This document shows, in pieces, positions 36,539-48,892 of a DNA stretch of 64,000 nt (position 1 is its first letter; each line of letters starts with the position of its first letter). The notes beneath the pieces are model-generated. The model made no database searches. It had not been told where the DNA came from and worked only from the letters and a program-made list of their open reading frames with translations. The stretch covers positions 823,559 to 887,558 of the forward strand of contig NW_026251396.1 of NCBI RefSeq assembly GCF_025118155.1, written 5' to 3'. The position numbers and the translations under genes were made by a program. The DNA comes from Cokeromyces recurvatus. Lineage: Eukaryota; Mucoromycota; Mucoromycetes; Mucorales; Mucoraceae.

Positions 36539-37142
36539 AATAGATGATTGCTTCATTTACTCAATATGATTTTATACCAATAACATAAAGGACAAAACTG
36601 ATAAATCGATGATGAGTTGCAAAAGGTAAAAGAACTCTATCTACTAACATAACATGTTGAAAATAATAGATAATAGATTCACCATAAAGAAAATAAGTTG
36701 TAGTTACTAAAAAGTACCTATATGCATTAGTTAGCGATCATTCTATTCCATTCCCCTCCCTTCTTCTTCTTTTTTTTTTTTATTTATTTCTCCTTTCATC
36801 ATACCAACTCATTGTTTTAAACCATTTAAAATTACTATCTTTTGCAGGACCCTGAGCGATTTGAAGTACCTCATGATAGACAACAGTAGAGATGGAAATC
36901 ACCATTAAAATAGCCCATACATGCCCTGAAGCAAGAATAAAAAAAAAGGCGCCTATCATCATAAATGTCGTTATAGTCCTGAGCCACCAATTCTTCCATT
37001 TCTTATTACTGGGCTCATCTATTAATAATAAACTCACTGCTGCTTTTTCTTTTTCAACTGTCATTTTTTTATTTTTTTCTTCAACCAGCATTGTCTTTTT
37101 TAGTGCTGCTGTTGCTGTTGTAAATTGGCTTTCACTTTTCAT
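35261..37142 (-). CDS. CDS1: CDP-diacylglycerol synthase (phosphatidate cytidylyltransferase)
   Basis: Seven minus-strand exons: 37142-36805, 36717-36578, 36492-36194, 36119-36072, 35993-35883, 35779-35540 and 35464-35261, giving 459 residues, close to yeast Cds1 (457). After a soluble Lys-rich leader there are about eight membrane segments. The family signature [20 protein letters not shown] followed by GMTDRMD lies in exon 6, with the conserved K-R...K-D...H-G-G...D-R...D residues. Upstream blocks [18 protein letters not shown] and [12 protein letters not shown] are equally typical. The enzyme makes CDP-DAG from phosphatidate and CTP in the ER, the precursor for phosphatidylinositol and cardiolipin. 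One intron contains CA and TA microsatellites (35820-35875), another a long A run. Confidence 0.95.
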
Positions 37143-37679
37143 TTTATATATATATATATTTATATATAAAAAGAAAAGAAAAAAAAAGAAAGGTTTTAAC
37201 TTGAAATGTTTGGGGATTTTTTTTTTTTATCATGGAATGGATTTTTTAAATTGTCTAACGTGGTTGCACTAACATGTGAAAAAGCAGTTAAACCTTTTTT
37301 GATCTTGAGACTTGTCTTCACCCTTTTTTTTTTTTTTACATTTGGCTATCTTTCATAGTATTCAATGTCCTTTACATTAAGTTTTTATTAGTACTACTAC
37401 ATGTATATATCTTATCTAGATGAGCATTTATATCAACATCAGTTTAATAGTTATGGCAACTAATTTCTAGCACACAAAAAGAAAAGAAAAAAAAAGGGGG
37501 GGACCTATTTTATCTAGATCATCATCTTTATATATTCATGTATAAATAAATAATAAAAGAGAACATGTGTATCTGTTTGTTTTATGTATAACCTTTTTTT
37601 TTAATATTTGTATATAATTATTCTCTCTCTTTCTCTCTTTTTTTTTCTTTGTTTAGAAAAAATAATAATAATAATAGAA
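37143..37679. other. intergenic between CDS1 and QCR2
   Basis: T- and A-rich sequence with no supported coding region. Contains the CDS1 promoter and the QCR2 3' end. Confidence 0.5.
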
Positions 37680-39505
37680 TTACAAAGAGATAGAATCAGC
37701 ATAAGGTAAGTTAGAGAGATCACCGAGGGCAACAGTAGTAGGCTTACTCTTGGACAATTTCTCGGCAACCTTAGCAACATCAGAAGCAGAAACCTTGGAT
37801 ACTGCTGCAGCGTATTCAGAAGCTGAAATATTCTTACCGGAATAAAGAGCCTAATATAAATAATTAAAATAAGTACTCATAATAAACAATTTTTTTTTTT
37901 TTTTACCTGAGCACCAAGAGTTTCAAGACGATCAAGACGAGTTTGGAAGCCAGCAGTAGTAGCATATTTAGCTTGAGCAAGAGCTTTGTTAAAGTTATCA
38001 CCGGAAAGATTCTTAGTAGCAGCCTTTAATTGTTCAACAGCAGCAGCAATAGCAACACCTGTATTAGTAGCAGAATCAGAAGTGACTTGAATACCGAAAA
38101 GACCGGCATCAGAGTAACCCATGTTGAAGGCCTTCATGTGTGTACCTTCGGTGAACTTCATGGCAGCTTGAGAAAGAAGACCAGAACCTTCTGTGTTCTT
38201 AATATTCACATCGCCTCCAAGAGCATAACGAAGAACTTGAAGAGCAGCATATTCAGATGTATTTAATGCAGCACCTTCATAAGCAACTACGTATTGATTA
38301 TTCTTGGAACCAGATTCGACACGAGAATCACCACCATAATATTGAGTTGCAGGTAATGAAAGTTGACCGAGAGGCAAGTTGAAATAAGTCTCAGCCAAGG
38401 TTTGAAGGTATTCATGATCAATACCAGTACCTACAAGGGCAATGTTACCTTTAGTAAAGAGCTCTTGAGCAAATGCTTTAACAGCAGCATTATTGACATG
38501 TGAAGTAGGTTTAGCAAAGATAGAATTGCCAAGACCCGTACGGAATGCAGTTTGATGGGCTACTTCAATAGCTCTCACTTCAGAATCAGCATAAGCGTTT
38601 GCAGATTCGCCAATTGTTTGATTTGCAACATCAATAAACTCATGTTCCTGATATTTTTGCTTGGATACAACATCTCCCAAAAGTTCTGCAAATAATTCAC
38701 TAAAATTCAAATAATAAAGGATGAGAAACTAATTTACTTTACTTTTTTTTTTCTATCATTAATAACTGTCTATTCTCTCTCCTCCCTCCCGTCATTCTCT
38801 TTTTCAATCATATATAGAGTAACGCAAAAAAAAAAAAAAAAAGCTGGTTACCCTATTCAGTATCATCTATAATTGAATCAAACACTTACACATCATCCTT
38901 TAAAAATTCAGCAGAATAAACAAGAGTTTCATGAGAAAGGTTGGAAGATAAAACACCACCAGCAAGTTCAGCTTCACGAGAAATACGGAAAGCAGTACGA
39001 TTAGTATTGTTCTAAAATAGATGTATAATAAAAGTGATTAATATTTAACTTTTTTATGTTGTTGTATATGCATAAATGTATATAGTTCCTTTTCTCTTTC
39101 TTTTTCCCTCTTTCTCTCTCTCTTTTTTTTTTTTTTTAAATGCTATATGTCAATTCTGATGTGTCTACTGCAACAATGTATTTTTTTTTTCGTTTTATAT
39201 GTGCGTGTTGCATACCTTATCTGAACATTATATGCATACATCTTTAAATATTATATATGTATATTATTTACCTTGAAACCATAATTTTTCAAGTAATGAG
39301 CAACACCAGCATTTTTGCCAGATTCAGCTCTAGAACCGCCATTGATGACGACTGCTAAGGAAACAGCTTGGCCTGGTTCTTGGCTTGAAGCTACCTTGAC
39401 GCCATTAGCTGCAGTAGTGAATTGAAGTGCATTAGCAGTAGCAGCAGTAGTATAAGTTGCCTTAGAGACTGTGTTAATAATGGCTTTACGAGATGCGGCC
39501 AACAT
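37680..39505 (-). CDS. QCR2: cytochrome bc1 complex core subunit 2 (QCR2)
   Basis: Four minus-strand exons: 39505-39272, 39011-38890, 38699-37907 and 37850-37680, giving 439 residues. The N-terminus MLAASRKAIINTVSKATYTT looks like a mitochondrial presequence. The M16-peptidase fold is clear (VAVVINGGSRAESGKNAGVA, then TNRTAFRISREAELAGGVLS). The zinc site HxxEH of active processing peptidases is absent: the equivalent stretch reads AHYLKNYGF. This points to the non-catalytic core 2 subunit rather than MPP-beta or core 1. The second half includes NNQYVVAYEGAALNTSEYA. The protein is a scaffold of complex III in the mitochondrial inner membrane. Confidence 0.9.
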
Positions 39506-39858
39506 TATATTAAAGAAGAAGAGTGGGGGTGTTGAATATTATTATTAGTTGCGGGGAAAGCAATAATAAAAAAAAATAAATTATTTATTTTTTTTTTTTT
39601 TTTTAGAGCTAGGGCTTATTTTTTCAAATTTGTAAGGGCTCTCAACATTATATTTTCCCCTCGTTTTTTTTTTTATAATCATTTTTTTTTTTTCGTTCTT
39701 TTTCTTTTTATTTTTTTCTTATTTTAGAAACTTTTATCCTCGATTTTTTACACTTACTTTCCATTAAAGGAAGTTAAACTAACTCTTTCTTCTTATAGAT
39801 CCTCTTTGATTGGATGGTTTAAAATGATGTCAGTAAAATTTTAAATTCCGAAAAGCGC

Positions 39859-39891
<33 letters not shown>

Positions 39892-41487
39892 GTATTTGAT
39901 TTGATTATTTCAACCCACTAACTGAACTGAACTGCGCTTTATATCTTATCTAAGAAAAGAAAGAAAGAGCTAAGCTATATACTGACTTTTACCCATAACC
40001 TTCAGATGAGAGGAAAGTTGAGTAAACGAATTTACTCTAGTAATTTTTTCTATAAACGCAATATTTATTATTATTGTGAGTTTCAAGACTAAATTTCTTT
40101 CTTTTATTGATGTATATACCACATGCTAGCTTGGATTCTTTCATTATATATCAGTTGTTATGATTTATTCAACAAAAGGATTAATAACACATGTCAAGTA
40201 TAAATAACCTTCTACTGTAACTTAATTATGCAGATAAACTCTTTTAATCTCAGAAAAGCTCAAGATATTTACATCACATCCTTTACATAAATATTTATCA
40301 ACTTTCTTTTTTTTTCCCAATAATATCATCAACACACACACACACAAAAAAAATAAGGTTGACTTTTATGTATAAATTAAAATAAGGAAACGCATCCTAA
40401 ATATCCTTAATAATAAACAAAGAATAAAATGTTTTTTTTTTTTTTTTTGCTCCAGCCATATAATAATTTACTAAAATAACAATGATTTCAACTTCTTCTT
40501 GCCATCAAAAAGGGGTCATTTTCATGTATATATATAAAAAGAGTAAATATATTTTTACATGCTTCTTCTCAAATGTTTGATTTATGGATAAAAATTTGTC
40601 TAGACTTTTACAAATATGGAAAGTGATTAATAAAAAGTATTGGACAAAGTTTGTTTAAGACAAAAGAAACACAAAAAAAAAAATAGGCCTATGAAGAAGC
40701 CTATTCTTTTTTTTTCATGTTAATTTTTATTGAGAAAGTATTATTTTCTTTTCATCGGTTTTTTTTTTAGAGCATTTTTTTTTTCACTAATTCTTGTAAT
40801 AATTGTTTCTACCGTGTCTAAACATATAAGCGACCTTAGAAAAAAAAGAGAAGAAGTGAAAAAAAAGGGGGGGAAAGTTGAAAGATTAAAAAAAAAAAAT
40901 AGGATCTGGAAAAAAATAATAAAAAACAGCGAAAAAAAACCCACACTATCAAATATAATAATAAAACTTGACCTATGTACATAAAATAGTGCGGGAAAAA
41001 AGTGAGTAAGTGAGTGAGTGAGTGCGTGTGTGTGTGAAGATTTTTTTCGGATTTAAAATGGAAGGGAGTAGGATAAACGTAAAATAATGGATATAAGGGA
41101 GAAGAAAAAAAAGCAAAAGTATACAAAAGCAAAAGAAAAAAAATAATTACAAAAAAAAAAGCAAAAAAAAATATGATACAAAAGGAAAAAAAGAACAAAT
41201 AAAAAAGATACAAAGAAATTAAAAAAAAAAAAGATAAATAATAAAGAAAAAAAAGGGTATTCGTCTCTTCTTGATTGTTTTAACATATATAAAAGAAGAA
41301 GAAGATAAATGAGGCGGATGGATGGTAATTGTTAAAGGTCTTCTTTTTTTCACTTTGTTCCAAAATAGTTATTGTTGTAGATTGTTGATTGTTTTCTATT
41401 TGAAAATTCTGCTTTCTTTTTTTTTGTTTTGTTTTGTTTTTTTTTGTTTTTTTGTTTTTTTTTGTTTTTTTTTTTTGTTTTTTTTTT

Positions 41488-41522
<35 letters not shown>

Positions 41523-41542
41523 GATAATCTCGGTTAATTTTT
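39506..41542. other. 2-kb intergenic between QCR2 and the Edc1-like gene
   Basis: No recognised gene. Includes an (ATT)n run near 39863-39890, GT/GA-rich microsatellites at about 41000-41036 and a long T/G-run (41415-41518) near the 3' end of the Edc1-like gene. ORFs here are Phe- or Lys-rich shadows of low-complexity sequence. Confidence 0.5.
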
Positions 41543-42230
41543 TTATGATTCAATCTTCAACATGGAACGAAGACCTTGTTGAATTTCCGAAAGAGCCAAG
41601 TTTGTTTTTTCCAATTCATAAGCAGTAATAACTTTTTGAGGTGTATTGATATAAGTCATATAACTTGTAGCAGGTTTTTGTTCATAGTAAAGTGGATGAG
41701 GATAATGAATAGGGGAACCACGAGCATTAAAAGCAGGAATAGGAAGTTTACTGGGAGCAGGAGCATTACTAAATGTAGGACCGGCGTAAACTTGATCATC
41801 AATATTACTACTGCTATAAAAAAAATTAATTCATTATAATTATTATTCAGAATCTAAAAATAATTAAAATTTAATCTTACCTAAAATTATTATGATTACG
41901 ATACTGCTGTTGTTGTTGCTGCTGCCTGTGATGGTATTGAACTCTTTTCATCTGTTTTGGTTGAGTTACATCATCTTCAGAAGTAGAAGAAGAAGAAGAA
42001 GAGGATTCATCTTCAGAAGAAAGGGCTGGAGTGGATATCTTTTTCTTATTATTACGACGTTTGTTAGATGATGGTGGTTTTTGATAATTCTTCTTTTGTT
42101 GATAATTATTCTTGGGACTATTCTTCGAAGGTAAAGTCGTTACAGATTTCGTATAAGCATTATTTGGTGATGAATAATGTTTACTATTGTTGTTATTACT
42201 TTTATTTGAAATAGCTCGAGAAGATAACAT
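41543..42230 (-). CDS. Edc1/PNRC-type mRNA decapping activator
   Basis: Two minus-strand exons, 42230-41881 and 41813-41543, give 206 residues. The first 116 are disordered: Ser/Asn/Gln/Lys-rich, with SSSSSSSTSEDD and a Gln run. The conserved piece is VYAGPTFSNAPAPSKLPIPA (residues about 125-144). YAG followed by a short spacer and LPxP is the bipartite Dcp2-activating and Dcp1-binding motif of yeast Edc1/Edc2 and metazoan PNRC2. A helix-forming end, TAYELEKTNLALSEIQQGLR, follows. Members bind the Dcp1-Dcp2 complex and stimulate cap removal. This identification rests mainly on that short motif, though it is specific. The gene is divergent from the CLIP-170-like gene. Confidence 0.68.
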
Positions 42231-42994
42231 GATATTGTTGAAGGGAAAAAAAATTTTTTGTATGATTTTTTTTGGGTTTTTTTTTGGTTTTTTTTTTTTT
42301 TTTTAAATGAGAAAAAAAGGATAAAAATGATAGAAAAAAAAGGGAATTTCGTTAAAGATGATAATATAAAAGAAAGTTTTTTTTTTAGTTTTTTTTTTTT
42401 TTTTTAATTTATATTTATATGTTTTTGGATGTGCGTCTTTATTTATATAATTTTCGAAATAATAATAAAAAGGAAAAATAGAAAAAGAACTGGCAATTAT
42501 TTTATATCTATAAAAAAAATAAGCCATGTATATTTATATTATAAAATTTTAGAAGAATTTTAATTGGTGCATATGCCAGAAACATGAGGTAACATCCTCA
42601 CGGGAAGAGTAGGTGAGGATGATGTGGTCGGATAAAAAAAGTAATACTATCATTATTTTTTGGGTCTTGCGTTCTGATTGGATAAAAAGAGTCAAGTTCA
42701 ATTCTCTTAAAAGTCGTTACTGTAGAAACAAGAAAAAAAAGGGGGAAAGTAATTACAGCTATCCCTATGGTAACACTTAAGACGACTTCAGTTGAGTACA
42801 ATAAAATTAGCTAAATAATTTTTTTTTTTTTTTATTTATTTATTTATTCACATCTGACTTTATTAATGTTTATTTTTATTTTATTTTATTTTTTCTTTAT
42901 TTTTTTTTTTTATCTTCCTTTTTTTTTTTAATATACATTTATATATATAACACGAGTATATATATATAAACTTTTTGTTTTTTTTTTTTTTATA
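42231..42994. promoter_or_regulatory. divergent promoter region, Edc1-like / CLIP-170-like
   Basis: A 764-bp interval between two divergent starts, AT-rich with poly-T tracts on the CLIP side. No specific site identified. Confidence 0.45.
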
Positions 42995-45900
42995 ATGTCA
43001 AGATTACCATTAGCTGGAGTAACCGCCAGCTATAATTCAATTATTCCAACTCCAACAAGACGTTTGTCTTCAGCTAATGATATAAAAAAAAGAAGAACTT
43101 TATTAGAGAATACGTTTCCTGCACCTCAACCTTCAAAATCAACTGGTAAAGCACGTTCACGTTCATTTACTAGTGAGCCCAATAACAATCAACAACAATC
43201 TAATATGGCTTTAAGACACCCTTTAACTATTTCTCCTAAACCTATGATTAGACAACAATCTACTACTAGATCATCCATATCTTCTTTCCCATTTTATCTT
43301 GGTGAAAGAGTAGCAGTTGATTCGTTAGGTATCGTTGGTACTTTAATGTTCTTGGGTGAAACTGAATTTAAAGAGGGCTTTTGGGCTGGTATTCAACTTG
43401 ACATTATTGGATCTGGCAAGAACGATGGATCCGTGAAAGGGTAAGCATATAAATGTATAAATTAAATGTGTACAAGCACACAATGTACATATACAAAATA
43501 TGTTTTTGTTTTTGTTTCATATTTTTTTATAACATTGTTTATATCTGTATATACATATATGTGTGTATGTTTATATATTTTAGCATACGTTACTTTACTT
43601 GTCCTCCACAAACAGGTCTTTTTGTGTTAGCTTCTAAACTATCTGCATTAGATACTGATTTTGATTCCGTTCGATCATTGTCTCCGCCTATGATGACAGT
43701 ACAACAAAGTAACAATCATACATCACCTCATTCTACGATGTTTACTAACAGTTCAAAGGCCGCTCGTGGTTACGTTAGTCAACGTCAACCATCATCACAG
43801 TCAAAGAAAAAGGGAGTCTATACACCTCCATTATCAGTTCGTTACACTCAACCTTCTATGTTTCAAACTCCTTTGACCTCCCCTACCAGTACTACAACAG
43901 GAGGCAGTAGTAGTGCTCGAAATAGTCTTCGTCGATCACAACATTACAATCGTGGTATCCCTTCACCTGCTGTAACACCTACAAATCATAGTGTACATGA
44001 GAACGCAGATGATTATTACCATGATGTCCTCTTATCTACTTCAGATGACATGTTAATTACAGAGACACCTATGCCTGAAGAAATCGCTTTATCTAAATCA
44101 CTGACCACAAACGATATCAGCACATCCTCTTTCTCTTTCTCTTCTTCTTCTTCTTCTTCTTCTTCTTTTGACCCCTCTCATGAATCCTTAAAGCGTATGG
44201 TGGATGAAGCACCTAATGAAACCGTCATGCGTTTACAACAGCTTCAACTTCGACTTGAAGTCCTAGAGGCTGAAAACAAATCTCTTAAGCTTGAGAACAC
44301 ACAAAATAAGGCAGCAGAGCATAGCCTTGAGCATTCCTTGATCCTAAAGAAAAAGACAAAGAAAGAGGAGGAGGAGGAAAAAGAAGAAGATCAAAGAACA
44401 GAGGGTTGTTGTTCCTCAAACGAAACAACTCTCCCCTCTCAAGCAGACGTGGAAGAAAATCATGTATCATCAGAACAACAACAACAACAACAAGAGAAGG
44501 CAATTCAATCACTTGAGACACGAATCAAAGAATTAGAAGAGGAACAACAACAACTCATATCAGAACGTGATCGTGCCTTGTTGGATGTGAGCGTCGTTCG
44601 TGAAGAAAAGAATCAAATCGAACATCGTATGCAAGAGTTAGAGGCTAAAGTAGCTGAAACGGAGGCTGCTATCGCTGCTGCTGCTCAGGCAAGTGAACGA
44701 CTTTGCTCAGAGAAGGCCAAATCCCTTCAACCTCAGTACTTTCAAGCAGAATCGGATGTGGATCGTCAAATGCAGTTGGAGATGGAGATGCAAGAAATTC
44801 ATGAAAAGATGAGTTCTTTACGTGAAGCCGCTCGTGCAAAGGATATCTTCCTTGCCTCCCTTACAGAACAGGTGGAGACTCATCGTAACGCGGTAGAGGA
44901 AAAGGAACGTGAGATTCGAAGGGTCAAGGCGGACTCGGAACGTCATGTACGTGAGAAGGAGAGACTTTTAGAGGAACTAAAGGAAGTCGAATCGAAATGG
45001 TTGGCTCATCAAGATTGTACTCCTAAGGAAAGCTTTGATAGGCTTAAAAAGGAATTGTTGACGGTCAAGGAAAATTATGCAAAGGAGTCGGCTCTCGTCC
45101 TTGAATATCAGGATCGTATCACTCAACTTCAACAGTCTGTTGATGAGTTGCAACGTGCTGGTATAGAAAGTATTGAGCTCTACGAGAGGACTACGGAGAT
45201 GCATCGTGTCGATCGTGAGGCGATGAACGCTAGTTTAGTAGAGGGTCGTCGTAAGATTGATGCGTTAGAGATGGAATGTGAGGAGTTACGTAAGGTGGCC
45301 CTGGATACGATGGAGACCTATGAGAAGGAGATTGCAAAATTAAATCAAGAACATCAAAACCAACTAGATTCGAATACGGCTCGTTGCAATGCCCTTCAAG
45401 AGACTGTGGATTCCTTGAAACAAGAATTGAGTCAACGCATGGCCAATGAAGAAGAAAAGGATGTTGCTCTCTTAAAAGAGAGTTGGGAAAGTGATCGCAA
45501 ACGATTGATGAACCATATTGAAGAACTAGAGAACGAAAGGGCCAGTCTTGCCTCCTTTAAATCAGAGGCTGCCTCTTGGGAAGAGAAGTCAAAGGAGTTA
45601 GAAAAATTGACTAAAGAAAATAGGAAACTGGAAGAGCAATTGATTCAACTTCAGGCAGATTATGATCAACAAAGAGCAACCTATCTGGATGAACTTAAAA
45701 GACAAGAAGAAGAAGTTGAAGCTAAAAAAAAGTTGGAAATGGAGTTGCAGCCATCGTTACCAACGATGACTATAGATGATCATGATCATGAGCAACAATG
45801 TCAACGAGATATGGAAGCTACTCGTAATGAGGTCGAAAGGCTGAAAGAAGAAAATGCTATATTATTAAAGCAGAAAGAAGAGATAGAAAAGAATCAAGAA

Positions 45901-46731
45901 GATACTGCTAAATATCAGCAAATGATTGCTTCGTTGAAAGCAGATAATAAGAAATTAGCAAAGGATCATGCTGAATTACAAGAGTCACATAAGCAAACTC
46001 AAGTAGAATGCTTAAAACTTATGGAAGAGATTGAAAGACTACATCAACAAGCTAGTCAAGATGAAGCGACTAAACTTATATTAAAAGAAGATTCAAAGGA
46101 AGATGATAAGATTGCAAAACTCATGCAACAAAACCAAAAGAATTTGGAACAACTCTCAATTCAACATGCTACTGAATTACGCAAAGTAAGAGAAGAAGCT
46201 GAGAATGTTGAAAAAGAACAAAAACAAAAGATCATGTTGTTGAACAAGGATATTTCTGATTTAGAAAGCTTGATTGAATCTAATGTTTTTAAAGAAGCAG
46301 ATTTAGAAGAAGCTCTTGAAAATGAACGCAAGATGGTCAAAAAATTACAGTTAGAACTTGAGGATGCTAAAGACGAGAAAGAATCCATGATTGAAACTTC
46401 TTCTACTTGTACAAAGAAGGAAGAAGAAGAAGAAGATTCAAAAGCGTTAACTGTAGATGATAGTATAGCAAAAGAAGAGTCGTCTGAAGTTTATTGTGAG
46501 ATTTGTGAAAATTATGGACATGATCTTATTAGCTGCAAAGCTGTGTCTCTTCCAGAAGATGACTCTAAAAGATTTGTAAGTTAATTCTATTATAATATAT
46601 GTATGTATATATGTATGTATGTATGTATCTATATGTATTCACCTTTCTTTTATAAATAGTATTGTGATAATTGTGAAGAGTATGACCTTCATATTACTGA
46701 AAAATGCCCTAAACAAAATGAAATATTCTAA
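42995..46731 (+). CDS. CLIP-170-like microtubule plus-end protein (CAP-Gly, coiled coil, two zinc knuckles)
   Basis: Exons 42995-43440, 43584-46575 and 46660-46731 give 1169 residues. The basic, Ser-rich leader is followed by one CAP-Gly domain (about 100-165) with LGERVAVDSLGIVGTLMFLG, FWAGIQLD and GKNDGSVKGIRYF, split by intron 1. The segment to about 400 is Ser/Thr-rich. A coiled coil of roughly 700 residues follows. The C-terminus has two zinc knuckles: CEICENYGHDLISC, and CDNCEEYDLHITEKC from the last exon, as in vertebrate CLIP-170 (CX2CX4HX4C; the second is CX2CX5HX4C). CLIP-170/Bik1 tracks growing microtubule ends and recruits dynactin/dynein factors through these knuckles. This is a much longer protein than yeast Bik1 (about 440). 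Confidence 0.9.
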
Positions 46732-46779
46732 CCTTTTCCATACTATTTTAAATGATACCATTTTACGTATATCTTTCAA

Positions 46780-46811
<32 letters not shown>

Positions 46812-48575
46812 GTATGTATATTCCTCTTTACCTATTGATCATCCTATTTTTATTTTATATATTTATATACATATATAAATTATTACTACATATATATATT
46901 TACTCATTCTCAAGCATTCTATTCATTTATATATATCAATTAGGCTTGTTTTATTATACATATAATACTAGCTATTTGTAATAAATATCAAATAAATAGA
47001 TTATATGATATTATTCATTATTTAGAAACAATTTTTTTTTTGTCATTTCTATTATTGTATGCACACAATCATTATTGATAATAAATTTATTATGAAGACT
47101 GTACACATATTTTCATTAAATTTAAGATAAAGGGGGGGGGGAGAGGGGGAAAAAAGGGAGGTAGGGGAAACAATGAATAAAAGTATAAGAGATATATAAA
47201 AATGAAAGTATGATTTATAATATAATAATTCGAAAAAGCGAGAATAACATACAAGGGAAGGGAATCTTTATATTTAGCCTAAATAAAATTTTACTTGATT
47301 ACAAAAAAATTCACTAATCTTGATCCAAGTCTGACAAAAAAAAATTAGAGAAAAGTATCTTGTTAGTCGTCGGTTATAGTATTTATAAAACCAAATATTC
47401 CCAGCAATAATATAATTGCAAAGGAGAACTAATCATCACCCAATAGTGATGATGCCTACACTTGTAATTCTAAAGAAGAAAGCAATAGAGCAAATGGATA
47501 TTTAATGCTCCAAGACAGACACATATGATTAAAATATTTGTACTCAAGGAAATTAAATACACGTATCAGATCAATTGTATGTCTATTCAGATTGAGCTGA
47601 AGGGGCTTGATTAGGTTATGTCTTAATAGATTTATTAACTAGGCCATTCAATTATAGATTTTTGAGGATCATACCTATCCTACTCTTCTGAACAAGTACA
47701 AGAGTTTTAAGATCCTATTGGTGAACAAGATCAGCACTTTGTTCGATAGACAAAAAAAAGCCCCCCCCTCTCCATTGCTTATAGTCTTCCCTAGCATTAA
47801 TTTGATTCTGTTATTAGCCATTTATTAACACTTTGTTTCACAGGCCTCTTTGACATTCAAGAAGTTGGATCAATTTCTATCCGTAAGAAACAACCTTTAA
47901 TAGTCTTAAACTTTGCATGCAAAAAAGGATGGAAGAACATGATCCGGAATGAGAGCTGCATTTTTATTGACAAAAAATATTTCAGTATGCATATTCATAG
48001 AAACCTTTGGTAGATCTAAGAAAAGTGATGCGTCTTATTACAAAAGCAATTATTCCTTCAAATAGAAGTATTATTGTGGCCATTTATAAAAAGGAAATGA
48101 TTGGTTTAACTCTTCACAAATCGAAGGTTGTACAGAAAAAGTGGGATGCATTAAAAAATAAAAATAAAAAGAAAGTTAAAGAGATTAAATTAATTAACGC
48201 TTAAGATAAGCATTTTTTAAGTTTTTGAATAACGTCATAAACACATTGGGTTAATATTATATGAAGGGATGCTAAATTATTGTACACTGTTCTATAATTA
48301 TTATGGAATTCAAAGTGTATTTGGCTCTCAGCAGACTTCCTATTCATGCACTCTATTGAATCATTGTTTTGGTTGAAAGTTAAGAGATGTATTAGTAGAA
48401 GAAATTATTTTACTTGAATGTAAATCATAGGAACAGCACTATAAAACTTTTAGTATAGCATTATAAATCATTCTCGTTCGTTTTTTTTTTTTTAATAGTT
48501 GCTTGGCTCTATCTGCTTGTAGTAGATGCAAGACATTATAAAAACAAATTAAAGAACTAATGTCCGCAATATAAA

Positions 48576-48611
<36 letters not shown>

Positions 48612-48892
48612 AAAAAGAAAAAAGAAAAAAGAAAGCCTGACCCACTATATCTATTGAGTTTGAAACACGATGGCTTTCTTTAAATAGATGTTAAACAGGA
48701 GGAGGTTCCTGAAAGTAAAAACAGCAACAATTGTGCAGTAAAGCTATTTAAGCTCAACTCTCATTATTATTAGTAACTTTTGCTATTATTTACTTTTCTT
48801 CCCTCTCTCTCTTTTTTTTTCCTTTTCTTTTTTTTTTCTATTATATACTTATCTATATTTTTTTATTAAGCATATACTTATAACTTTAACTA
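46732..48892. other. 2.2-kb intergenic interval with a transposase relic
   Basis: Apart from the degenerate transposase listed separately (47845-48204), this holds TATG microsatellites (46590-46820), a G-rich stretch (47132-47165) and an A/T homopolymer at 48576-48609. No intact gene seen. Confidence 0.5.
47845..48204 (+). pseudogene. second decayed DDE transposase relic
   Basis: A peptide-like series resembles the same transposase superfamily as at the left edge. ESCIFIDKKYFSMHIHRNLW (about 47951-48010) corresponds to the FID-first-Asp block, although the usual Glu after FID is replaced by Lys. Then a different frame continues with ITKAIIPSNRSIIVAIYKKE (48031-48090), including the IPSNR motif and a basic KKRK-rich tail. 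A frameshift and a stop separate the two halves. No terminal repeats recognised. The family level is plausible but not proven. Confidence 0.5.

Noticed and set aside
47132..47165. G-rich stretch as possible quadruplex
   Set aside because: Only one short purine cluster, with no conserved spacing or location near a promoter that I can identify.
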